From DASSKP01 sp035695045 (GTDB lineage: Bacteria; Actinomycetota; Actinomycetes; JAFAQI01), in contig DASSEX010000026.1 in assembly GCA_035695045.1 (NCBI GenBank), positions 1 to 47,875 on the forward strand: a stretch of 47,875 bases of DNA, given 5' to 3'. The notes under the pieces were generated by a model, which worked only from the letters and a program-made list of their open reading frames with translations, did not search any database and had not been told where the DNA came from. A program made the translations under genes and the position numbers. Every line of letters starts with the position of its first letter. Position 1 is the stretch's first letter. Positions 1-11,665 of this stretch are shown here, piece by piece.

Positions 1-999
1 ACCGGCATCGTCGAAGAACGCGATGCCGACGAGCACACCAAGCAGATCCAGGAGATCTGCACCGGCGTCTACGCGTACGACGCCAAGACCCTGCGCGACG
101 CGGTGGAGAAGATCGCCGCCGACAACTCCCAGGGCGAGGAGTACCTCACCGACGTCATCGGTCAGCTCGTCGCGCAGCGCACCCCCGTCGTCGGCGTGGT
201 GGCGGACGACTGGCAGGAGACGCTCGGCGTCAACGACCGCGCCCAGCTGGCCGATGCTCGCCGGATCATGCGCGACCGGATCGTCGGCTACTGGATGCAG
301 GAAGGCGTGACGATCACCGACCCACAGACCACCTGGATGGGCGTGCGGGTACGTCTCGAGCCGGATGTCGTCATCCACCAGAACACTCAGCTGCACGGTG
401 CGACCACGATCCGCACGGGTGCAGTCGTCGGCCCCAACTGCACCTTGACCAACACGCTCGTCGAGAGCGAGGCGACGGTCGTCAACGCCGTCTGCGACGG
501 TGCCGAGATCGGCGCCGGAGCCACCGTCGGGCCGTTCTCCTACCTGCGTCCGGGCACCACGCTCGGTGCGGGCGGCAAGATCGGCGGCTTCGTCGAGACG
601 AAGAAGGCCGACATCGGCCCGGGAGCGAAGGTCCCCCATCTGACCTACGTCGGCGACGCGACGATCGGGGCCGACGCCAACATCGGCGCAGGGACCGTCT
701 TCGTCAACTACGACGGCGTCGACAAGCACCACACGACGGTCGGCGAGGCGTCCTTCGTCGGGTCCGGCACGATGCTCGTCGGCCCCGGTGAGGTCGGCCC
801 CGGCGCCTACGTCGCCGCGGGCTCGGTGATCACCGAGCCGGTCCCGTCCGGGGCCATCGGACTGGGTCGGGCCCGCCAGCGCAACGTCCTGGGCTGGGTT
901 TTCAAGCGGCGCGCCGGAACCAAGACGGCCGAGGCCGCCCGCCGGGCCGCCGGAGACGGCACAATGGAGGAACCTTCCCCTCCACCGTCCAGCGAGTAG
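1..999 (+). CDS. glmU: Bifunctional UDP-N-acetylglucosamine pyrophosphorylase / glucosamine-1-phosphate N-acetyltransferase (3' part)
   Basis: The 5' end lies outside the window; 332 codons are visible and the frame is open from base 1. The first residues (TGIVEERDADEHTKQI, then GVYAYDA and GEEYLTDVIGQL) are the end of the N-terminal uridylyltransferase domain. The rest is the left-handed parallel beta-helix acetyltransferase domain with repeated hexapeptides (such as IGAGATVG, IGADANIGAGT). GlmU converts glucosamine-1-phosphate to UDP-GlcNAc, the precursor of peptidoglycan, in the cytoplasm. The tail after the helix is charged and Ala/Pro-rich, as often in actinobacteria. prs follows after 14 bases, so the two are probably co-transcribed, the usual arrangement in this phylum. 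Confidence 0.97.
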   Translation, partial: TGIVEERDADEHTKQIQEICTGVYAYDAKTLRDAVEKIAADNSQGEEYLTDVIGQLVAQRTPVVGVVADDWQETLGVNDRAQLADARRIMRDRIVGYWMQEGVTITDPQTTWMGVRVRLEPDVVIHQNTQLHGATTIRTGAVVGPNCTLTNTLVESEATVVNAVCDGAEIGAGATVGPFSYLRPGTTLGAGGKIGGFVETKKADIGPGAKVPHLTYVGDATIGADANIGAGTVFVNYDGVDKHHTTVGEASFVGSGTMLVGPGEVGPGAYVAAGSVITEPVPSGAIGLGRARQRNVLGWVFKRRAGTKTAEAARRAAGDGTMEEPSPPPSSE

Positions 1000-1013
1000 C
1001 AAGGGGACCAGCC

Positions 1014-1994
1014 GTGACCGGCATCAAGACCACCGGCGAGAAGACGCTGATGCTCTTCTCCGGTCGCGCGCATCCGGAGCTCGCCGAGGAGATCGCCTCG
1101 GCGATCGGCATCGGCGTCAGCCCGACCGACCTCCGCGACTTCGCCGACGGCGAGATCTACGCGCGGTTCAACGAGTCGGTCCGCGGCTGCGACGCCTTCG
1201 TGGTCGAGTCCATGACGACGCCGGTCAACGAGTGGATCATGGAGACGCTCGTGATGTGCGACGCGCTGAAGCGCGGCTCCGCCAAGCGCATCACGATCGT
1301 CGTGCCCTACTACCCCTACGCGCGGCAGGACAAGAAGAGCCGCGGCCGCGAGCCGATCTCCGCTCGTCTGATCGCCGACCTCTACAAGACGGCCGGCGCC
1401 GACCGCATCCTCACCGTCGACCTGCACACCAGCCAGATCCAGGGCTTCTTCGACGGTCCGGTCGACCACCTCTTCGCGCTGCCGCTGCTCGCCGACCACA
1501 TCTCGGCCAACTACGACCTCAGCAACGTCACCGTCGTCGCGCCGGACTCCGGCCGGGTGCGCGTGGCCGAGCGGTGGACCGAGCGACTCGGCGGCACCCC
1601 GCTGGCGTTCATTCACAAGACCCGCGACCTCAACGTCGCCAACTCCGTCGTCGCCAACCGCGTCGTCGGTGAGGTCCAGGGCCGCACCTGCATCCTCGTC
1701 GACGACATGATCGACACGGCCGGCACGATCACGAAGGCGGCCGAGGCGCTGTTCAACGACGGGGCGGCCGCGGTCGTCGTGGCCGCCACCCACGGCATCC
1801 TCTCCGGCCCGGCGATCGACCGCCTGAAGAACAGCCGGATCAGCGAGGTCGTTCTCACCAACACGCTGCCGATCGGCTCGGAGAAGCAGTTCGACAAGCT
1901 CACGGTGCTCTCGATCGCGCCGCTCGTCGCCCGGGCGATCAACGAGGTCTTCGCGGACGGCTCGGTGACGAGCCTGTTCGACGGCAACGCCTGA
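1014..1994 (+). CDS. prs: Ribose-phosphate pyrophosphokinase (PRPP synthetase)
   Basis: Makes PRPP from ribose 5-phosphate and ATP, feeding purine, pyrimidine, histidine and tryptophan synthesis. The 326-residue length is normal for class I enzymes. The N-terminal half has FSGRAHPELAEEIA and DGEIYARFNESVRG. The catalytic flexible loop reads YYPYARQDKKSRGREPIS, and the PRPP-binding loop near residues 228-240 reads ILVDDMIDTAGTITKA. The GTG start at 1014 is preceded by AAGGGGA at 1001-1007, a good ribosome binding site. It lies 14 bases after glmU and is followed by a long palindrome that probably ends this transcript. Confidence 0.98.
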   Translation: MTGIKTTGEKTLMLFSGRAHPELAEEIASAIGIGVSPTDLRDFADGEIYARFNESVRGCDAFVVESMTTPVNEWIMETLVMCDALKRGSAKRITIVVPYYPYARQDKKSRGREPISARLIADLYKTAGADRILTVDLHTSQIQGFFDGPVDHLFALPLLADHISANYDLSNVTVVAPDSGRVRVAERWTERLGGTPLAFIHKTRDLNVANSVVANRVVGEVQGRTCILVDDMIDTAGTITKAAEALFNDGAAAVVVAATHGILSGPAIDRLKNSRISEVVLTNTLPIGSEKQFDKLTVLSIAPLVARAINEVFADGSVTSLFDGNA

Positions 1995-2005
1995 CGCTTC
2001 CAGCT

Positions 2006-2066
2006 GTTGAGTGCGACGTAATCCCCTTTCGGGCTGCCCGCGAAGGGGGATTACGTCGCACTCAAC
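2006..2066. repeat. Long palindrome after prs (dispersed hairpin, copy 1)
   Basis: The left arm 2006-2028 starts GTTGAGTGCGACGTAATCCC and the right arm 2043-2066 is its reverse complement with one extra G; the loop is about 14 bases. The stem is 23 bp and nearly perfect. There is no T-tract, but the place just after the prs stop suits transcription termination. The same core (GTTGAGTGCGACG then T or A, then AATCCCC) recurs in the palindrome at 16751-16814 after ppx, so it is a dispersed element and not a simple terminator. Confidence 0.8.
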
Positions 2067-2132
2067 CGGGACTTCCGGCCCTGCCGGATGGCCGCCTCTG
2101 TCTGAGACCACAGAGAGAGGACGGAGGCCCCC

Positions 2133-3836
2133 ATGTCTGGACGTGCTCTCGATGACCTGCAGATCGCGCGCGGCGCCGCGCTCAAGCCGCTCGACGACGT
2201 GGGCGACACCATCGGCATCGGGCGTCACCTGCTCGAGCCCTACGGCGAGCACGTCGCGAAGATCAAGCTCAAGGCGATCGACGAGCTGCGCGACCGGCCG
2301 CTGGCGAAGTACGTCGTCGTCACCGCCGTCACGCCGACGCCTCTCGGTGAAGGCAAGACAGCGACGACGGTCGGGCTGGGCCAGGCGTTCGGGCACCTCG
2401 GCAAGCGCGCCGCGATCGCCATCCGGCAGCCGGCGATGGGCCCGACCTTCGGCATCAAGGGCGGCGCAGCCGGCGGCGGCTGGGCGCAGGTCGTCCCGAT
2501 GGAGACGTTCAACCTCCACCTGACCGGCGACATGCATGCCGTCACTGCCGCGCACAACCTGCTCGCGGCCATGGTCGACGCACATCTGTTCCACGGGAAC
2601 GCGCTCGGGCTGGAGCCGCACGAGATCACCTGGCGACGCGTCCTCGACGTCAACGACCGCACTCTGCGCAACCTCGTCGTCGGACTGGGGGCGCGGATGG
2701 ACGGCGTACCGCGCCAGACCGGCTTCGACATCACCGCCGCCTCCGAGGTCATGGCGGTGCTCGCACTTTCCACGTCGCTGCAGGACATGCGCCAGCGACT
2801 GGGTCGCATCGTGGTCGGCTACACAGCCGGCGGCGACCCGGTGACGGCGGAAGAGCTGCATGCCGCCGGCGCGATGGCCGTGATCATGCGCGAGGCGCTG
2901 AAGCCGAACCTGATGCAGACGCTGGAGAACACGCCGGTCCTGGTGCATGCGGGGCCGTTCGGCAACATCGCCCACGGCAGCTCGAGCATCGTCGCCGACC
3001 TGATCGGCATCCACGGCGGCGACTTCCTGCTCACCGAAGCCGGATTCGGCGCTGACATCGGCGCGGAGAAGTTCTTCAACATCAAGTGCCGCGCGTCAGG
3101 GCTCGTGCCGGACGCCGCCGTCGTCGTCACGACGGTGCGGGCGATGAAGGCGCATTCGGGTCGGTACGTGATCGTGGCAGGTCGTCCACTGCCTGGCGAG
3201 CTGCTCGAGGAGTCACCCGACGACGTCCTCGCCGGCGCGGCCAACCTTCGCAAGCAGATCGAGAACGTCCGTTTGCACGGCGTCACACCGGTCATCGCGA
3301 TCAACGCGTTTCCGAGCGACCACGACAGCGAGCACGCCGCGATCCGTGAGCTGGCCGCCGAGATGGGCGTGCGCGCCGCGGTCACGACTGCGGTCGCCGA
3401 TGGCGGTCGCGGTGGTGTCGCGCTCGCCGAGGCCGTCGCCGAGGCGGCTGCCGAACCGGAGGAGTTCCGTCTGCTCTACCCCGACGACTGTGCACTGACG
3501 GACAAGGTGGAGCGGATCGCGACGCGCGTGTACGGCGCGGCGGGAGTCGACTGGTCGCCGGCCGCGCGGGCCTCGGTCGACCGCTATGAACGGCTGGGCT
3601 ACGGCCGGTTCCCGATCTGCATCGCGAAGACGCACCTGTCGATCTCGCACGACCCGGCTCTGCTCGGCGCACCGACGGGCTGGCGGCTGCCGGTGCGCGA
3701 GGTGCGCGCCAACGTGGGAGCCGGTTTCGTCTACCCGATCTGCGGCGACATGCGGACGATGCCGGGGCTCGGTGCACACCCCGCCGCAGAACGGATCGAC
3801 CTCGACGCCGACGGCGAGATCGTCGGCCTCTCCTGA
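2133..3836 (+). CDS. fhs: Formate--tetrahydrofolate ligase
   Basis: ATP-dependent ligase making 10-formyl-tetrahydrofolate from formate and THF for one-carbon metabolism. The 567 residues cover the full family length. The nucleotide loop TPTPLGEGKTATT lies at about residues 68-80, followed by the family motif RQPAMGPTFGIKGGAAGGG and later ETFNLHLTGDMHAVTAAHN. The ATG start at 2133 has GAGGACGGAGG just upstream. The leader between the palindrome and the start can form two short hairpins (CGGCC/GGCCG, and CTCTGT/ACAGAG near 2095-2117), but I recognise no riboswitch class. It ends two bases before the stop of the convergent gene on the other strand. Confidence 0.97.
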   Translation: MSGRALDDLQIARGAALKPLDDVGDTIGIGRHLLEPYGEHVAKIKLKAIDELRDRPLAKYVVVTAVTPTPLGEGKTATTVGLGQAFGHLGKRAAIAIRQPAMGPTFGIKGGAAGGGWAQVVPMETFNLHLTGDMHAVTAAHNLLAAMVDAHLFHGNALGLEPHEITWRRVLDVNDRTLRNLVVGLGARMDGVPRQTGFDITAASEVMAVLALSTSLQDMRQRLGRIVVGYTAGGDPVTAEELHAAGAMAVIMREALKPNLMQTLENTPVLVHAGPFGNIAHGSSSIVADLIGIHGGDFLLTEAGFGADIGAEKFFNIKCRASGLVPDAAVVVTTVRAMKAHSGRYVIVAGRPLPGELLEESPDDVLAGAANLRKQIENVRLHGVTPVIAINAFPSDHDSEHAAIRELAAEMGVRAAVTTAVADGGRGGVALAEAVAEAAAEPEEFRLLYPDDCALTDKVERIATRVYGAAGVDWSPAARASVDRYERLGYGRFPICIAKTHLSISHDPALLGAPTGWRLPVREVRANVGAGFVYPICGDMRTMPGLGAHPAAERIDLDADGEIVGLS

Positions 3837-3837
3837 G

Positions 3838-5457
3838 CTACATGCAGAAGAAACCGCTGTTCTTCAGCCAGGCGCGGTCCTTCAGCCGGTACGGCGACCG
3901 GACGACCGTCGGCCCAGCCGCGACCTCGTGCGCGATCGTCGCCCACTCATTCGCCGGCCGGCGAATCGGTGGAGTCGACGCGGAGTAGCGCGACGGCGAC
4001 GAGTTGCCCTCGACGAACGCCGCCTTGTCGACCTCGCTGTGGTGCGGGCCGGTGTAGCGCAGGATGTAGAGGCCGAGGTCGATGTCGACGACGTAGATCA
4101 GGCCGTTCTGCACGACCGGGTAGGACCACATCGCGCCCGTCCACCGCGGCGCCGTCGAGCCGGGCTTGGTGGTGTCCGTCGGCAGGACTCCGGTGGTCGA
4201 CTTCGCCGGGAAGAACAACCGGTCGTCGCGGAGCGCGGGAGTGAACGTCGGCTTCGGCACGAAGGCGCCGTCCTCGAACGGGTGCGCCGGGTCGCGCAGG
4301 TCGACCGCGCGCAGGCCGCCGGCGTACCAGGTCAGGAGCGCAAGGTCGGGGAACAGCGTCGGGTTGTGTGAGCTGAAGGTGCCGTTCTTCTGGCCGCACT
4401 TCTTAGGGTCGTTCTCCGGCAGCTTGAACTCCCCGATGACGGTCGCGCTGCCGTTGCCGTCCAGCTTTCCGGTCCGCAAGGTGCCGAACGGACAGCCGTG
4501 CCCCGCGTTGGCATAGTCCTCCTGCGTGAAGACGGCGTACGGCCGTCCGGGCACCGGCAGCGCGCTGTGCACGTTGTGGCCGTAGTCGAGGTGCCCGATG
4601 CCGACCGGCGTCGCCGTGCCGACCGGATCGCCATCCGCGAACATCGAGGTGTCGACCTCGTAGAAGCCGTAGTCCCACGTCGCCATGAACGCCCGGGTCC
4701 CGTCGTCCGAGACGTAGAGCGAGTGCAGGTAGCCGGAGCCGCTCTCGTCGGCGAAGTCGGCGGTCTTCTGCGCCTGGTCGATGCCGAGGTCGTAGGCACC
4801 GATCAGCTTCGGGGACGCCGGGTCCGACAGGTCGATGACCATCAGGTCGGGCGAGTAGATGGTGAAGGTCACGTAGGCGAGCGCACGGCCGGGGTGCTTG
4901 CGGTCCTTCCAGAGGAAGAACTCGTGCGGTGACCTGTCCCCGAAGTCGTACGTCGACAGCAGCCGCGGATGCAGGCAGTCACGGTGGATGTCGTAGATCT
5001 TCAGGTTGTTGATCGACGGGCCGTCGGGCGTCGTCGGGTCGCCACCGATGTAGGGCGAGTAGCTCTCGACCACGAGGATGCCCAGCCCCGCGTCGGCGCG
5101 CATCTCACGCTGCGTCGACAGAGCCACCGGAGGGATCACGCCGGTCTGGCGCGGACGCGCCGGGTTGCTGACGTCGACGATCGCGACGCCCCCGTTGGGC
5201 CGTGCCTTCGCGTCGGCCGACGACGAGTAGTAGCGATCGCCGACGTAGGCGCAGCGCCCGGCCACGGCGACGGGGGAGTTCATCCCGCGCTTCGCCAGAT
5301 CGGCGTGCCCGACCACCGTGAAGTTGTGGTCGAGGCCGTAGACCGACGCCGCCCCGACGTTCGACGGCACCGAGCGCGCGGACGCAGGCGCGGCGACGAC
5401 CGCCGCCACGAGCGCCGTGGCCATCAGCACCGGGCGTAGTGCCTGACGTGTCCTCAT
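3838..5457 (-). CDS. Secreted LVIVD-repeat-like beta-propeller protein
   Basis: A 539-residue exported protein of unknown function. The first 27 residues form a signal peptide (MRTRQALRPV, hydrophobic core, APASA cleavage). The mature part has propeller-like segments of the LVIVD type: GGVAIVDVSNPARPRQTG, LMVIDLSDPASPKLIGAYD, GLRAVDLRDPAHPFEDG and the final VVDIDLGLYILRYTG. These typically bind ligands or surface polymers. The C-terminus has a lone Cys (FFCM). The start at 5457 was chosen because GGGGAGG lies 5 bases upstream and the signal peptide begins there; the frame stays open far upstream only as a shadow of rplY, pth and mfd. It is monocistronic, convergent with fhs and divergent from rplY. 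Confidence 0.85.
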   Translation of the reverse strand: MRTRQALRPVLMATALVAAVVAAPASARSVPSNVGAASVYGLDHNFTVVGHADLAKRGMNSPVAVAGRCAYVGDRYYSSSADAKARPNGGVAIVDVSNPARPRQTGVIPPVALSTQREMRADAGLGILVVESYSPYIGGDPTTPDGPSINNLKIYDIHRDCLHPRLLSTYDFGDRSPHEFFLWKDRKHPGRALAYVTFTIYSPDLMVIDLSDPASPKLIGAYDLGIDQAQKTADFADESGSGYLHSLYVSDDGTRAFMATWDYGFYEVDTSMFADGDPVGTATPVGIGHLDYGHNVHSALPVPGRPYAVFTQEDYANAGHGCPFGTLRTGKLDGNGSATVIGEFKLPENDPKKCGQKNGTFSSHNPTLFPDLALLTWYAGGLRAVDLRDPAHPFEDGAFVPKPTFTPALRDDRLFFPAKSTTGVLPTDTTKPGSTAPRWTGAMWSYPVVQNGLIYVVDIDLGLYILRYTGPHHSEVDKAAFVEGNSSPSRYSASTPPIRRPANEWATIAHEVAAGPTVVRSPYRLKDRAWLKNSGFFCM

Positions 5458-5562
5458 GGCGGCCTCCCCGACCGGTTCGAGGCCCGCTTCGACGCGCAGC
5501 AAGGACGTTCCTGCCCCGTCAGGTCCCGCATGGGCGGTTTTCCCGCAGCAGGCCCGGTCACC

Positions 5563-5600
5563 TAGACTCGGTGGTCGCTCGCCGGGCTTTCGCCCCGGCG
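5563..5600 (+). promoter_or_regulatory. Promoter and leader hairpin of rplY-pth
   Basis: TAGACT at 5563-5568 matches the actinobacterial -10 pattern TANNNT; no convincing -35 is visible. Transcription would start near 5575 and give a leader of about 70 bases that carries a 7-bp GC hairpin, CGCCGGG (5580-5586) with CCCGGCG (5594-5600). The hairpin could simply be structural, or could be a site of control, since some ribosomal-protein genes are regulated through their leaders. Confidence 0.4.
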
Positions 5601-5643
5601 CCGTCCGCAGCATGCCGCACCATCGCAACAGGGAGCCGTCGTC

Positions 5644-6390
5644 GTGTCCGAGGTCCGCATCAGCGCCGAGCCGCGCACAGAGTTCGGCAAGGGAAGCGCC
5701 CGGCGCACGCGACGGGCGGGCAAGCTGCCGGCCGTGCTCTACGGCCACGGCACCGACCCGCGTCACATCTCCCTGCCGACGCGCGACTTCGAGCGCGCGC
5801 TGCACACTGACGCCGGTGCCAACGTGCTTCTCGCGCTGAGCATCGAGGGTGCAGACGAGCTCGCGCTGCCGAAGTCCATCCAGCGCGACCCGGTGCGCGG
5901 TGCGATCGAGCACGTCGACCTGATCCTCGTCCGCCGCGGCGAGAAGATCACTGTCGACGTACCTGTCGTGCTGACCGGCGACGTCATCTCCGGCGGTCTC
6001 GTCGACCAGCAGGCCAACACCGTCTCGGTGCAGGCCGAGGCGACGCACCTGCCCAACCAGTTCGAGCTCTCGATCGAGGGTCTCGAGATCGGGGCGTCGG
6101 TCCACGCCAAGGAGATCGAGCTGCCGTCGGGGACGGAGCTCGTCGCCGACCCGGACACCGTGGTCGTGCACATCATGGCCGCGCCGACCGCGGAGCAGAT
6201 CGAGGCGGAGCTCGCCGAGGCCGAGTCCGAGCTCGGTGCGGGCGCGGCCGGCGCCGCAGCTGCGGAAGAGGCGAAGGCCGAGGCCGAGGGCGAGGCGACC
6301 AGCGAGGAGCCCACGGGCGAGGGCGACGTCGTTCCGGACACCGCGTCGGGCGAGGGTGGTCCGGCCGAGGGCCAGACCTCCGAGGGCTAG
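5644..6390 (+). CDS. rplY: 50S ribosomal protein L25 / general stress protein Ctc
   Basis: Binds 5S rRNA in the large subunit. Residues 1-95 are the L25 core (SAEPRTEFGKGSARRTRRAG, LYGHGTDPRHISLP). Residues 96-185 form the C-terminal TL5/Ctc domain (VPVVLTGDVISGGLVDQQ, ELPSGTELVADPDTVVVH). Residues 186-248 are a low-complexity Ala/Glu/Gly acidic tail, common in actinobacterial Ctc. The GTG start at 5644 directly precedes SEVRISAEPR and has AGGGAG upstream. pth follows after 6 bases, the standard actinobacterial pairing. Confidence 0.95.
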   Translation: MSEVRISAEPRTEFGKGSARRTRRAGKLPAVLYGHGTDPRHISLPTRDFERALHTDAGANVLLALSIEGADELALPKSIQRDPVRGAIEHVDLILVRRGEKITVDVPVVLTGDVISGGLVDQQANTVSVQAEATHLPNQFELSIEGLEIGASVHAKEIELPSGTELVADPDTVVVHIMAAPTAEQIEAELAEAESELGAGAAGAAAAEEAKAEAEGEATSEEPTGEGDVVPDTASGEGGPAEGQTSEG

Positions 6391-6396
6391 CCCGCG

Positions 6397-6972
6397 ATGG
6401 CCGACGACCACCCGTGGCTGGTGGTCGGGCTCGGCAACCCCGGACCGGGGTACGCCGGCAACCGGCACAACGCCGGCGCGATGGTGGTCGACGTACTCGC
6501 CGACCGGGTTCGTGGCCGGTTCAAGTCGCACCGCGCCCGCGCTGACGTCGTCGAGGCACGGATCGGTGAGCACCGAGTCGTGCTCGCCAAGCCGCGTTCT
6601 TACATGAACGAGTCCGGCGGCCCGGTCGTTGCCTTGCGCGACTTCTTCAAGGTGCCGGTCGAGCAGATCGTCGCCGTGCACGACGAGCTCGACCTCGACT
6701 TCGGGATGCTGCGCCTCAAGCTCGGCGGCGGCGACAACGGCCACAACGGGCTGAAGTCGCTTCGCCGGTCCCTGGGTTCCGGCGAGTTCCACCGGGTGCG
6801 CGTCGGCATCGGGCGCCCGCCTGGCCGGCAGGACCCGGCCGACTGGGTGCTGCGCGACTTCTCCGCCGCGGAGCGCAAGGAGCTCGGGCTGCACATCGAG
6901 CGCGCGGCGGACGCCGTCGAGTCGCTTCTCACCGACGGTCTCGCCGCCGCCCAGAACAGCTACAACGACTGA
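6397..6972 (+). CDS. pth: Peptidyl-tRNA hydrolase
   Basis: Releases tRNA from prematurely dropped peptidyl-tRNA in the cytoplasm. The 191-residue length is normal. Catalytic and binding residues are visible: VGLGNPGPGYAGNRHNAG with catalytic His24, PRSYMNESGG with Asn71, HDELDLDFG with Asp96, and GGDNGHNGLKS with Asn117. It starts 6 bases after rplY and almost certainly shares its transcript. A 10-bp GC stem follows the stop. Confidence 0.97.
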   Translation: MADDHPWLVVGLGNPGPGYAGNRHNAGAMVVDVLADRVRGRFKSHRARADVVEARIGEHRVVLAKPRSYMNESGGPVVALRDFFKVPVEQIVAVHDELDLDFGMLRLKLGGGDNGHNGLKSLRRSLGSGEFHRVRVGIGRPPGRQDPADWVLRDFSAAERKELGLHIERAADAVESLLTDGLAAAQNSYND

Positions 6973-6977
6973 AGATC

Positions 6978-7019
6978 CGCGGCGGATGACGGCTCTTCCA
7001 AGGGTCCGGATCCGCCGCG
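6978..7019 (+). terminator. Possible hairpin terminator after pth
   Basis: CGCGGCGGAT at 6978-6987 pairs with ATCCGCCGCG at 7010-7019 across a 22-base loop. It lies 6 bases after the pth stop and before the mfd promoter. There is no T-run, which is usual for high-GC actinobacteria, so termination is inferred from position and stem strength only. Confidence 0.45.
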
Positions 7020-7023
7020 AAAC

Positions 7024-7050
7024 TTGGTGGCCGAGGAGCACAAGTAGCCT
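7024..7050 (+). promoter_or_regulatory. Putative mfd promoter
   Basis: TTGGTG at 7024-7029 and TAGCCT at 7045-7050 are spaced by 15 bases. They lie immediately downstream of the hairpin after pth and 13 bases before the mfd ATG. The -10 box agrees with TAGNCT boxes ahead of rplY, eno and metB in this window. The spacing is short, so the call is tentative. Confidence 0.35.
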
Positions 7051-7062
7051 GGGTGGCCTCTC

Positions 7063-10593
<3,531 letters not shown>

Positions 10594-10663
10594 TTTCCCC
10601 CCGATCGGTATCGTGGACTCGGCGCTCATCTCGTTGCGACAACGACCCCCGTGGAGCTTGACC

Positions 10664-11665
10664 GTGAGAACCCCCGCCCGGCTGTCGTTGCCGCTTGCGC
10701 TCCTCGTGCTCCTACTGGCCGCCTGTGGCAACTCCACCAGCAGTCCAGGCGCGGCGGCGATCGTGGGCAGCCACCGCATCTCGACCGCGACCTTGCAGTC
10801 GACGGTCAACAACGCGCTCAAGGACCCGCAGGCCGCGGCGAAGCTCGGCGCCGACCGGGCCGGTTTCGTCCGTGACGAGCTCGGTCGGCTGATCAACAAC
10901 GACGTGATCGCGGCCGCGGCCGCGGCGCACGGCGTGACCGTCAGCGACAGCGAGATCGACAACCAGATCAGCCAGTTCGCGCAGCAGGCGGGCGGCCAGG
11001 CACAGCTGGAGCAGAGCGCCGCGCAGAACGGCGTCCCGCGCTCCCAGCTGAGGACCTTCATCCGTTACTACGTGCTGCAGCAGAAGCTCGCCGACAAGCT
11101 GGTCGCCGACGTGCCGGTCACGCAGGCCCAGCTGCAGGCCGCTTACCAGCAGAACATCGACCAGTTCGACACGGTGCACTCCGCGCACATCCTGGTGAAG
11201 GACAAGAAGACCGCGGACATGATCCTCGCCAAGGTGAAGGCCAACCCCAGCAGCTTCGCGTCCCTCGCCGCCAAGTACTCCCTGGACACGAGCAACAAGA
11301 ACTCCGGCGGTGACCTCGGCTTCGCCGGCCACGGCCAGTTCGTCAAGGAGTTCAGCGACGCCATCTTCGCCGCGAAGCCGGGTTCGTTCATCGAGGTGCA
11401 CTCCCAGTTCGGCTGGCACGTCGTCCACGTCATCGCGCGCAAGACCGTGTCGCTCGCCCAGGCGACCGGCCAGCTGAAGAGCCAGATCCTCAAGAACCAG
11501 CGCGAGGCGCTGCTCAAGAAGGCGCTCGCCGACGAGGCCAAGAAGCTGGGCGTGCACGTCAACCCGCGCTACGGGAAGTGGGACGCGCAGAACGGCCAGG
11601 TCGTGCCGCTGTCCGGCAAGAGCGACGTGAGCTCACCTTCGCCGAGCGCGAGCGCCTCAGGGTGA
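10664..11665 (+). CDS. SurA-like parvulin peptidyl-prolyl isomerase lipoprotein
   Basis: A 333-residue membrane-anchored foldase. The GTG at 10664 is the likely start: GTGGAG lies 7 bases upstream and the product then begins with a lipoprotein signal peptide ending in LLLAAC (lipidated Cys21). A SurA N-like helical region covers about residues 30-165 (GRLINNDVIAAAAAAHGVTV). A parvulin-type PPIase domain covers about 170-260 (VHSAHILVKDKKTADMI, SGGDLGFAGHGQFVKEF, FGWHVVHVIARK). A Ser-rich tail ends the protein. It acts outside the membrane on exported proteins, by family knowledge. The mazG GTG overlaps its stop (GTGA). It probably has its own promoter, TATCGT at 10609-10614 being a candidate -10. 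Confidence 0.88.
   Translation: MRTPARLSLPLALLVLLLAACGNSTSSPGAAAIVGSHRISTATLQSTVNNALKDPQAAAKLGADRAGFVRDELGRLINNDVIAAAAAAHGVTVSDSEIDNQISQFAQQAGGQAQLEQSAAQNGVPRSQLRTFIRYYVLQQKLADKLVADVPVTQAQLQAAYQQNIDQFDTVHSAHILVKDKKTADMILAKVKANPSSFASLAAKYSLDTSNKNSGGDLGFAGHGQFVKEFSDAIFAAKPGSFIEVHSQFGWHVVHVIARKTVSLAQATGQLKSQILKNQREALLKKALADEAKKLGVHVNPRYGKWDAQNGQVVPLSGKSDVSSPSPSASASG

Noticed and set aside
2067..2132. Possible riboswitch (glycine or folate type) ahead of fhs
   Set aside because: Only two short hairpins are visible; none of the conserved cores I know of these classes can be found.
807..3014. 735-codon minus-strand open frame
   Set aside because: It is wholly antisense to glmU, prs and fhs, all clear genes; Arg/Asp/Val-rich shadow composition.
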